DNA from: Polydactylus sextarius
Lineage: Eukaryota; Chordata; Actinopteri; Polynemidae
Direction of reading: 5' to 3'
Length of the DNA: 64,000 nt
NCBI GenBank assembly: GCA_016801845.1
Contig: CM028907.1
Span: 25,045,950 to 25,109,949 of the forward strand
The position numbers were made by a program, and so were the translations under genes. Below the pieces are notes generated by a model. It was not told the DNA's origin. It saw only the letters and a program-made list of their open reading frames with translations, and did not search any database. Below are positions 49,293 to 60,237 of this stretch, in pieces. How positions within the stretch are numbered: the stretch's first letter is position 1; every line of letters starts with the position of its first letter.

Positions 49293-51432
49293 AAGGTCAG
49301 GACATCTCCGCCTCTGCTTATTATGCTCCAACAATTTAGGAATGCAACATTCACCTCAGGGGTCCGTGTCATGGCTGTGAAATAACCAAGTACATTAAGT
49401 ATCCTTGTGCTTTTTCACTGACACATTTTATGTGTTTACATTACCACCACTAGAGTTTTGACAGCTATATTTACTTTTCAAATGTAGGATTTATGTATAA
49501 ATATGAGGAGCACACAAACTGTGATGCATTGTTATAGATTAAACCCAATAGTTAGTGAAGCAGTACAGTTTTGTTCTATCTCAACCAGTTGCTATAGTAA
49601 AATTGAGCCTGCTAAAGTAATCATATCTAAATAATTAGCCTAACAGCCTGATATAACCAGGTTTATACTGTATATAAAACACTTACATTACATTTTAGTA
49701 ATGCTGTCAAAATCTCATTCTTACTTGTTTCATTTATTAAATACTATATTTATTAGATCTCCAGGTTAAATGTATTTGTTTTGTTTTTTGTTGAATTTGA
49801 TTTGTTCGTTGTTGAATTTATTTGTAATATATGTCAATTTAAAGAAAACCTTCACATTTTTAATAGTAGGCTGATATATTATTTGTTGAAAAGCAACTTA
49901 CATTTACTCAAGTGTTTTATTCGTTTAATTATTCTACTTCATACATTTCTGAGGGAAATATTGTCCTTTTTTTTAGCTAATAGCTTTGCCTGATTTAGAG
50001 AAATTCTAGAGAACTGATTTAAATATGATCACAAATGTGGTGCACTGTGACCCAGCATTAAATAAACCTTGAAAAACCAAAACAGGAAAATGCTGCTTAT
50101 GTATTAATGTACAAGTAATCTGGCAATTAGCGATGTAGAAAAAAAACTACACATTTGCCTTTTTCTTTCGATTATTTCTATTTTGTTATATCACAATTGT
50201 CTAATGTCATCATCATAATAATGTAATAAATGACCAATAACATTCCAATATAATATGTAATAATAATAATAAGCCTTTTTTTTAACTTTTGAATGCAGGA
50301 CTTTTACCTATAATTGTATTATTATAGGTAATAGAGCATTCTTTTGAAATATTTCTTTTCAAAAGTTTTCTTTTTACATAAATATAACATCAGAACAACA
50401 TCTCCCACCTCGATACACTAGAGGCAGGTTCATTATTCTGCACTGAGTGTGGTATACTGAATGTAGTTTACTAATTGTGCTAGATTTCTATGTACAGGAG
50501 TTTGAAATTGTGTTTCTACAGTGTGATAATACTAAACTGACTTGATCTATGAGAAAAAAGATGTAAAAACGACCTCCATCACAGTATTGTAGGTGCAATA
50601 CTTTCAACTAAAAGACTATGGTTAACCAGTTAGATATATAGTCAGAGAAAAAGAAGGATTTTGAGTATCAGTGTGATGTGATGATGACATACAGCAGCTT
50701 TGTGTGTTCGAATCTTTCGAAACTTTTGTCAGGACACAGATCTGTCACTTTTATACTTCAGTTGACCCCAATCAGTTGGTGACGGACCTCTATTGAACAA
50801 TTTGTCCGCCGTGCTGTACATAAATAATACACAATCCGTGTTTAACTCTATGATCAATGAATCAATGCGAATGAATCAATGTCACACCTCATGGCACAGC
50901 GGAGGAGAGGTAAGGGATGGGGTACGAGAGGAGCAGGAGGGGAGGGTCGTGTGGCATGCCAGGCTCGTTCTTCACACTTTTTTTTTAGTAAAGGAGGGGT
51001 ATGTGCGAAATAATACTCGCTCATTAGGAGCGCGCGCTGGTTCCTGGTTAATTCATCCTGGACTGTCACGGGCTTGTGTTCGACCCCCGGGTAACACATA
51101 AATCACGCGCAGAACCAACCGGCCGACCGGGCGAGCTTCATGCCCCTAACGCCGCTGATTTATCAACCAAATTACTGCGAGTCCTGCTCGGCCCCAGCAC
51201 TTTGCCGAGGAAATCACCGACTAACCCCTGAGCGAACCGATTTATTGAAAAGCTGTCCCCCTCCACTTCCATCTCACCCGCCTCTGCGCCGCTTTCTGTG
51301 TCACTCCACTCATCTCTCACCGACTTAATTAAAATCTATCCCGTTGGCTCGTTGGCATTTATTACAACCACTGGGCTGATGAAACAAAGAACGCGACAAT
51401 ACCAAAGCTGCTTTACGCCGACAAACGTTCAC

Positions 51433-51468
<36 letters not shown>

Positions 51469-51543
51469 GGGGATTGATAAAAACAAGCTGTGCCTCAGTC
51501 AGCATCTACAGTAGGCTAGAAACACCAAAAAAAAAAAAAAAAA

Positions 51544-51574
<31 letters not shown>

Positions 51575-53694
51575 GAGTATGTTGGAGGGAGGGGGGGGTA
51601 ACCCCTTGCTTGCTGTACCACACGTGCTAAAATAATAATAAAAACCGCCTTTTCTCTTTTCCTTTGACCTTATTAAAACCAAAAAATGTGGAGAAGTATC
51701 ACAGAAGAAAACCTTCCATTTACAACAAACTGAGCGTTTCACATTTGATAAAGGTGGAGGAAATACAAAAACGAGCCTCATTATTCTAGCAAATGAAAAA
51801 ATGTTTCATGTTTATATGCTTCACGGGCTGTAAATGGACAAATACATACTCATGTTGTTGCCAAGAGGTCATTGGCAGACACGTAAAAGCACTTGGTTTA
51901 CCTACAAACTGTCATGAAACCACAAACATAAAAATACAAATATACTTTTGGAATTTATTTTGAATTTATTTGACTAAGGTGCTGCCCTGAAAGGTCCAAT
52001 TGCTCAGACCATGTTTTATGGAAGTTCATTGTATTTAACTATATTAAACAGGTCCAGTGCTGTAAAGAATTTTACCTCTGATCGTTTGCTTCAGTTCATG
52101 ATTATATTTAAACGCAAAAGCAATGAGGCACCGGGCTAAATAAGGGGAAATGGTATTAAGCACTGTTTTTAAGCTGTTAATGGATAGAAAAGTATAGCAG
52201 GTATGTCTGGTTTCATGAGTCAACTCTTGTGTGGCATAAGTATTTATAGGCTACTTTGCTTCAGAATTAAGATTCTGTTCCATGTGCGAGGAAGACAGTC
52301 GATTTTAAAGGAGGTTTTATTGATCAGATTTATTGATTTTTTTCAGGCTTGAATGATTTTTTTTTTTTTTTTTCAAATCACGAAAACGTTGTTTTGAAAT
52401 TTATAAACTGTAGTTTTGACTGACTGTGATCATCCAAGTACATTTTACAAAGTTAAAAGTTTTACAGTGGTGGTGTGTTTTAAGCTTTTTTTTTTTTTTT
52501 TAAATTCCGCCTTTTAAAAAACAATAATTCGATTTCAAAAATGTTGATTAGACAAAATAACAGAACTGCAGTGTCCATGTTTTTGTGACTAAAAATCTTT
52601 CATAGTTTGGTTTCTTTCATATAAAAACAAACGATGGTAACTGTTATAAATTATTAAGCTGGTAATATGCAGGTTTTGATAGATGGTGAGTTTGCTAGAT
52701 ACCATCGTTGGTCTAACAGAGGGATCAGTGGTGTCTGATGTTGGCTGCGGGCCCATCGAGTCTGGATCAGAAACGTTTAATGAGAAAAGCTGCTAATTCA
52801 AACTCGTGATGATGGTGGTGATGATGACGATGATGTGAAGGAGGGGTTGGGGGTAGAGAGTGTAGAAGCGTCTTGAAATTACGTCGATAATTAAGTGTGC
52901 AAATTTGTTTCTATTAAATAAAAATAACACATATTGGAGAACTCAATTAGCGTTAATTAATCCTGTCTCTAAATTGCGTAAGAAAAAAAACAGAAAACAA
53001 GCGGGGTTGAACTGGAGGACTCTCTTCTTCTTTTCTGACATCATTTCTGATTCTTTCTAACCTCAGGGCTTTTTTCTTCCACTCTTGGAGGTTAGGAGGT
53101 AGCTATTGGACTCTCCTCTCCTTTCTCTCTCTCTCTCTCTCTTTTTTTTTTTTTTTTTGTTGCATCCTCTTGAGAATTGGAAATGGGGGATGGAGATGGG
53201 GAATGTGGAAGGCGCTAAATTAGCTGGCTGATCCGCGCTCATTGCCGCATACACATCCCCCTATTACTGCGCCCCGGCGCCGCTTAATATTCCGGGCATG
53301 GCGGGCACGTCTAGATAGCAGATTTATCAAATGGGAAAATGAATGTATGATGATCAGTTAAATTGAAAATCAGCGCCCCGGTGACAGGCCGCACTGACAC
53401 CTCGGTAATTAGAAAGAAAAATGATGGCGTCCGAATGCATAATAGAGCAAAAACAATTTACGCTATCCCCCCACGCCGTAATGATCGCGCGTTCAAATTG
53501 AAAATTTCTCCCGGTTGAAATTGAATTCATAAAGTGTGATGCATGAGCGGCACGGACACAGCGGGAGGGCCTGCCCGGTCCCGACTTGGCTTGATCGATT
53601 GGTCGTTTCTGTTGGTGCCACCAAAACACACCTCCTCCCTCCCTCTCGTCACCCACTCTCTCTATCACCCACTCAGCGTTTTATAGGTCTATTA
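49293..53694. other. Gene-free flank 3' of uncx, with candidate regulatory stretches
   Basis: From 49293 to about 50800 the sequence is AT-rich and featureless. From about 50800 it becomes more complex, with CpG-containing unique stretches at 51100-51430 and 53190-53570. These alternate with T runs (52358-52374, 52489-52503), a CA tract (51437-51466), a TG/CG tract (51545-51575) and a CT/T tract (53123-53157). No open frame has family resemblance. Confidence 0.5.
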
Positions 53695-53880
<186 letters not shown>

Positions 53881-55124
53881 TTTCTGTGGCTCTGCTCAGT
53901 GACATTGATTGACATTTTTATTTACACAATGTGCAAAAGCTATTGAAATCTATGTTTTAATAGTTTCTAAGGCTATCTAGAGACTTATATGTTAAACTTT
54001 AACCTCCAACACTGCTGTTTGCGCTAATGAGTTCATATTTCATATGAAGTTACAAACTAGAGATGCATTTCATTAACTTTATATTCTTGTCTTTAAAGAG
54101 GCACGTCTGTATAAATGTACTGGGGATGTGAGTTCGACTGGGTAAATAAATATATCTTTCACATGATTACAGCTTTACTTCAAATATTATGAGGGAGTAT
54201 TTTATGTCTATGGGATTTGGGTAATAACATTTTACCTGTAATTTCTAAAAGTTTTGTGGGGAAGTGCTCAGTGCTAATTTTACACTCACTCACTTTTGGG
54301 CCATTACACACTCAGCACATATTGTGCACACACATACTATAAAACCCTTTTTGCTGAGGGGAGATCAAACCTATATTTTCTAATTATTATAATAAAGCGC
54401 CCCCTTCTCCTCCTCTTAAAAAAGAGAATAAAGTGGAAATTTTACACACCGCGCGTGGAATGAACGATTTAACGTGATTGTTTCGGTCGAAGGGGACGTT
54501 TCCTGAGGCCTTATGGGAAAATAATGTCCTTATGAATTAAATAATAGGGTTATTACTTTCATTGATTTTAGCTGTCTGGGAATTTAGTGTTCAGCCTCGG
54601 TCTTCGCCCATCCTCCTCCTCCTCCTTCTGCTCCTGCTGTTTTTCTCTCTCGCTCCCTCCTCGTCCTCTTGTCTAATTATTTTCCTATAAGCCCCCCGCC
54701 TCCTACAGCGCAAATAGCAGAGTCACCGAGCGAAAATTATGTAAATATTATTAAAGGGACTCAGGCACGGAAATTCATTTTAGATCGGCGCAGCAAAGTA
54801 AAGCTCTGTCCCTCGGATCCCCCTCAATTTATTTGCAAATAAAGGCGAGGTGACCGGGAGGGATCAGGGATATTTAGCCGGGCTGTCAACACGGCTCCTC
54901 TGCGCGCTGGCTCGCCAGAATTAATGGTTTTAATAATTGGGATTTCAGTTTCCAGGGAATTGGTGGCGTTTACACTTCATAAGCTAAACACACTCTTTTT
55001 CCAAAGGAAAAAAAAAAAACACGTCGGACTATGTGCGCGTCAGGTGGGCGCGCACCTACAAGATTTAAGAGATTTTCTCTCTTTTTTTTTTAGAAGAAAA
55101 AAATTCAAAACATATAATTCTTCA

Positions 55125-55156
<32 letters not shown>

Positions 55157-56039
55157 AACTTCGTCCAACAATTGGTCAAAAAATTATTAATACAAGCTTG
55201 GCAAATCACACCCCTCCCCTCTCTCTCCCACTCCTTTTCTTCCCCTATATCTTTATCTGTCTCCCTCGAGGGACTCAGTCCTATTAGAACAAATGACGAG
55301 GGGCCCATGCGCTTTTGTAAAAAGGCGCAGGCAGGCGGGCGCGCGCCTGTCCTATTATGTGCGACACATGATCAATAGGGCGATAACGCAGCAACATCAA
55401 TATAAGCGACAGAACAATGAGGGATATCATCGAACATCTATCTTAATATAGCCGACTACAAGGGCCGTCTGACAACCGCGGCAGCTCATGAAAATTCCGC
55501 CCCACGAATCTCGCACCATCTCCTCCTCTTTCCTCCTCCTCGCCCTCAATAGTCTATGTGCACTCACGCACACAAGCGAGCACGCACACATACACGGTGC
55601 AGCTGGCGCGGCTATTATTTTCCCATTTCAATTTGACACCCCTGCCTTTCATGCTAATTCTATTATTGTAGGAAGTTTATGTGATTCCATATCACTAGAA
55701 ATCGGTAATGTCTAATAACCCTTTGGGCTGAAAGGAGGAGGAGGAGGGGAAAAACTGCCTCCAGACCCGCGGCAGCCAGTGGGAAAATAATTACTTTCAT
55801 ATCAAAACTCAGCAGGAGGCGCAGGGTCCTATAGCCCGCGGCCACTAACCTCATTCCAGCTCGGCCTTTCAAATGAATAAATTTGTTAAAGCAATAAATA
55901 CAAACAGCCAGACGGACTTGAGCCCCAGCTCCGGCTCACTACACAGAGAAAAGGGGGGATTTATCTGCTGTAACACGACAAAACTCTAGATCCAAGGTCC
56001 CTCCCACCCCACCTCAACAGGGCCCTGAAAAGACAGTCG
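53881..56039. other. Proximal 3' flank of uncx with candidate conserved elements
   Basis: No coding sequence recognised. 54680-54920 and 55320-55900 are complex, CpG-containing and carry AT-rich homeodomain-type cores (see findings). T or A runs lie at 55136-55156 and 55007-55018. Confidence 0.5.
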
Positions 56040-56417
56040 TTCAATTTAAACAATAACTTTATTTATCAAAATGTTTACATATAAATATCATTTTTATCAA
56101 CTTTACAATATCTGAGGATTTTTGTTGTGTGTAGGATGTTTATTGTAGACTATTTTTTTGTCTTTGTTACAAGTTGGTCACCAAAAAAGAGAAAAAAACC
56201 TGCTTCTAATGGTGTTTGGGCCTAAAGCCTGAATATGAGGACAGCCACAGCTTTTGGGGGCCATCTGGATTGATCACACATTATGATTAAAAAATAGATG
56301 AGAAATAAGTCTCCTGATTCCTGATATGTTTTAGAGTGTCTCAGCAGAGCTTTGGGAATGTTTGAATAGTCGGAGCGGTGTTCTTGGTCCTTTGTTTATG
56401 TTTGCTCCTTGCAAGTG
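56040..56417 (-). other. uncx: uncx 3' untranslated region with poly(A) signal
   Basis: The minus strand after the stop codon is AT-rich and contains AATAAA at 56063-56058, about 355 bases past the stop. This is the first canonical poly(A) signal I see. The cleavage site is inferred to lie 10-30 bases beyond it, so the end given is approximate. Confidence 0.6.
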
Positions 56418-57569
56418 TTAGTCCATATCGACATCCTCTCCATCTGTTCCGGGTGTTTCTTGACAGTCTGTGTTTGCCTTGAGACACTCAGAGAGGTCTG
56501 GAGACACGCACTCCTTCTCTTTTGCACACAGCTTGGCAGCTTGGCAGCCATTGGTTGCCGCCTCCGTTTGAACTTTTAGACTCCTCTCCTCACTACTGTC
56601 ACTGGATTGCATGGAGCTCAGCCTGGCCAGAGCTGCCTGAGCTACACTGTTTTGTGGAGGAGAGACAGGGAGTCTCCCATCACTGCAGTCACCACTACAC
56701 TCCTCCACATCTGGTCCATCCACTATATTGCTAACTTGATTGTGGTGATGCTGCGTGTTTTGCTCCATATGATCAGAGTTTAGAGGCTTAGTGACAAAGT
56801 GACTGGAGAGGTCAGAAGGAGCAGGACTCCCTTCACTTGCCACACACCTCTGTCCCAGGCTGAGCCTGTTAATGTTGTCCTGACATGGTGTGGCCTTCAG
56901 GGCTGTCTGCGGCACTAGAAAGCCCAAAGGCTGATGGGTAATGGGGTAAAGCAAGAAGTGACCTTTTCCCACCAGTGTCCTCTGACTGGGCAATGAAGGG
57001 AAGTCCAGTTGAGATTTACGTCGAGGCGTGGCATCAGAGAGGAGGCTCTCTACGCTGAAAGGGTTTCTTTTCTGCAGGGTAGAAGACCTTGGGCCTCCTG
57101 GACTAGAGCTGTGCATGCTGCCTGGAGAAACCTGCTCTGGCTCTCCTGCGGTTCTTTGGTTTTGGTGGTTTTGTAGTTGGCTGAAATCATGTCTGGTTTG
57201 GTCACAGCTGGATTCAGTTTGGTGTCCTCCTGCACCCTTTGTTGCTGGCAGTTCAATATGAATAGTCCCGTTAATGTTTGTAGACTGCTGCTCACTGTCA
57301 GTGAACTGGGAGACCCCACTGTCACTCTCTGAGCCTGCGGGTGTGTGGAAGCTTTCACCTGCTAGAAGTTTGTTCTGTGACCTCAGCAGCTTCTTCTCTT
57401 GTTTCCGTTTCTTTTTCTCGGCCCGCTCTCGCTCCCTGCGTGCAATCTCCTCAGGGTCCATTGGCTCGCCGCTGCACGTGGTCGGGTGGGAGTTGTGAGC
57501 GGGCCGTCCCGGCCCTTTCTTTGTGTTCTCCTTTTTTCTCCATTTAGCACGTCGGTTTTGGAACCAAAC
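56418..57569 (-). CDS. uncx: uncx coding exon 3 (homeodomain helix 3 and C-terminal region)
   Basis: The terminal exon starts after an acceptor ending GGCATAG with VWFQNRRAKWRKKEN (homeodomain positions 47-61, recognition helix with Gln50 and Asn51). It then runs through KKGPGRPAHNSHPTTCSGEP and MDPEEIAR. It carries the basic stretch after the homeodomain, the eh1-like FSVESLL, the block RTLVGKGHFLLYPIT with QPLGFLVP, and a serine/glutamine-rich variable linker that differs much from mammals. It closes with the acidic DGEDVDMD before the TAA stop. The frame is open for 384 codons including the stop, with no frameshift. Confidence 0.97.
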   Translation of the reverse strand, partial: VWFQNRRAKWRKKENTKKGPGRPAHNSHPTTCSGEPMDPEEIARRERERAEKKKRKQEKKLLRSQNKLLAGESFHTPAGSESDSGVSQFTDSEQQSTNINGTIHIELPATKGAGGHQTESSCDQTRHDFSQLQNHQNQRTAGEPEQVSPGSMHSSSPGGPRSSTLQKRNPFSVESLLSDATPRRKSQLDFPSLPSQRTLVGKGHFLLYPITHQPLGFLVPQTALKATPCQDNINRLSLGQRCVASEGSPAPSDLSSHFVTKPLNSDHMEQNTQHHHNQVSNIVDGPDVEECSGDCSDGRLPVSPPQNSVAQAALARLSSMQSSDSSEERSLKVQTEAATNGCQAAKLCAKEKECVSPDLSECLKANTDCQETPGTDGEDVDMD

Positions 57570-58551
57570 CTATGCCACATACACACACAAACACATACAC
57601 ACGAAAGACAGGTACATATGGAAAACTGACATGAGTTGAATTTTAGAGTAGAGTTTAACATCATACATTGGTTTATGTGCTGTTGTTGGGACTACTTAAG
57701 TGATCAATCAGTTCAACTGTTTTTGACTAACATCAGCTGTTATTTAATTTTTTTTTCATAGTTAATCCGCCATTTAAACCTTGTAATGACAAAGTTTGTT
57801 TGCTTTATCTTCGGCAACAAGATGATTTGCACCTTTTCTCTGTTTTGTCATTCTTTAAAAAAATGCAATAAACTAATTCAACACCTGGTGCCTGAATGTG
57901 TGAGCATTTTTAGTATTTTACAGAGTAAATAATTGCAATATAAAAATAATGGAGCAATCAATGGGCAATGTAAATAAGTGTTACCAGGAACTAACTGTAA
58001 TTTATATTGTGTGTTTAAGACAACAAAGGACCTCACACCTGCTGTAACAAGACATGACAAGACAAATCAGTGTCAGTGGCTATCAGATCAGGAGGACAGA
58101 CAAAGCTTGTCAGCTGGAAAAATGCTCAGAGCCCAGAAACAGGTGAAGTTGTCCTCAGCCTCATTCTGTCTTTGTTTACTGCAGCTTTCAACGCCTTAAG
58201 AGTACATTAGGTTAATAGGTCACAACGGTGGACCTACAGATGCACAGATGTGCCGGTGTTAATTACCAATGAGTCTGTTTTATAGGCAATTACATTTAAT
58301 TGCACTGAGGCTAAATCAGCCATACCCTGTCTCTGTATATTCGTTTACACCCAGACCTCCGTTCACATGGGGCTTTAAAAAAAATCACACGACTGCCTGC
58401 GCACCGAGCCATGCGAGGGCGCTTCCCTGCCTGAAAGCTCTCACTCCCCGGCCTCGGGGCGCGCTCAGGGCAGCGTGTTTGCCGCTGATAACGCCAAGAG
58501 TTTAGCATGCAGAAGTTGGATCCGATGAACATTGCACAATAAGGACGGGGG

Positions 58552-58586
<35 letters not shown>

Positions 58587-58883
58587 GGGGGTGGAGGGGT
58601 GGTGTGGGGCGACGACACGAGCGACAATGGAGCTTCTTATGAATTGTTAATGCTGGTTGTATCTTTCCTCAGCAAACCTGGCGATAAAGGAGCGTTAAGC
58701 AGCTTGAGGGAACAATAATCTGAGGTTTAGGAGCGGAATCCCCAAACAACATGCAGCAGCGACGATGTGTGTTTCTGCCCTGCGTTTATTCCAGCCAGCA
58801 CAGAAACACACTGATACACCTGAACGTCAAACAGAAAATCATGCTTTAACATACCTAACAAACAGGCTGATATACGGCGGACC

Positions 58884-58948
<65 letters not shown>

Positions 58949-59083
58949 GTTGTTATTATTTAATTGTATTTAATACTACTGATAATAAATATCGAAAGTG
59001 TTGCTATATTTACGTTATTATATATTATTATATTTATGGTTTTGCTCTTGTAAGTTGTTATATAATTATTATCATTATTCTAC

Positions 59084-59117
<34 letters not shown>

Positions 59118-60173
59118 AGTTATTATTAGTATTAGTTATTATTAGCAGTAGTAGTAGTAGTAATAGTAATATTTAATACTAGTAATAATAAAAAATGTAT
59201 TAATAAATTGTATTAATAGTAAAATTGCAACTATATTTATGTTGTGACTTATTACAAGAGCAAAAATCACAACATAAATAAATAGTATTAAAAACTAATA
59301 ATAATAACAACTAATGATAACTGTAATAATAATAACAACAGCAATAATAACAACAGTAAAAAAGAGAATAATTATTATTATCCTTATTACTGTTGTTATT
59401 ATTATGATTATGACGATTATTATTAGCAATAATAATAATAACAACAACAATCTGGTAAATGTTGTGCTGTGATAAATGTATATACAACCGTAAAAAAGCA
59501 CAATATGGAGAAACCCCTACCATACCTATTACATTTAAATTCATACCTTTAGCCATCCTAAAGGAATGAATTCATTAGACAGCTATAGCTAAATACATTG
59601 TGAACGAACTGTCAAACACTTAAAATTGAAGGTAAAGGAATAATACTAGTTAGTTACCATTTCACCCGTTGGTTTGCTCAGTAAATAGCCTTGTTTTTAT
59701 TAACCCATAAATCAATAGGTTGCCTCCATGCATAATTCAAGAGACCCCTTATTGATGTTTTGATACTTGACAAATAGCTATCAGTGTGGAGCAGGCCTTC
59801 ATAGAATTATTCCTAGAATATTTTATGGACTTTGACATGAAAGTGAGATCTAAAGTTTTTTTGAAATATCAGAACAATGTATTTAAAATAACACAGGGTA
59901 AGCCAAACTCCCCGACTAATAAAACAAACACAAAATACGTTTTACAACTCGTTTTTACGTGTTTTTACCTGAACCCTGGACTCCACGAGGTCAAGCCTGA
60001 GCGCGAGCGCCTCTCGCATGAACACATCCGGGTAGTGGCTCTCATTGAAAGCCTTCTCCAGCTCCTCCAACTGCCACCCGGTGAAATTCGTCCTCGTGCG
60101 TCTCCGTTTACAACCAGGACTGTCCTTATCCGGGTCCCCAGAATCTGCAGTGTTTGGCGCGTGTGTGTTTTTA

Positions 60174-60237
<64 letters not shown>

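Noticed and set aside
56522..57547. Several plus-strand open frames opposite uncx exon 3
   Set aside because: They are shadows of the real exon; no homology or start context supports them.
58765..59145. Open frame with a long asparagine run inside uncx intron 2
   Set aside because: It comes from AAC/AAT triplet repeats and sits in the intron on the opposite strand; no other evidence of a gene.
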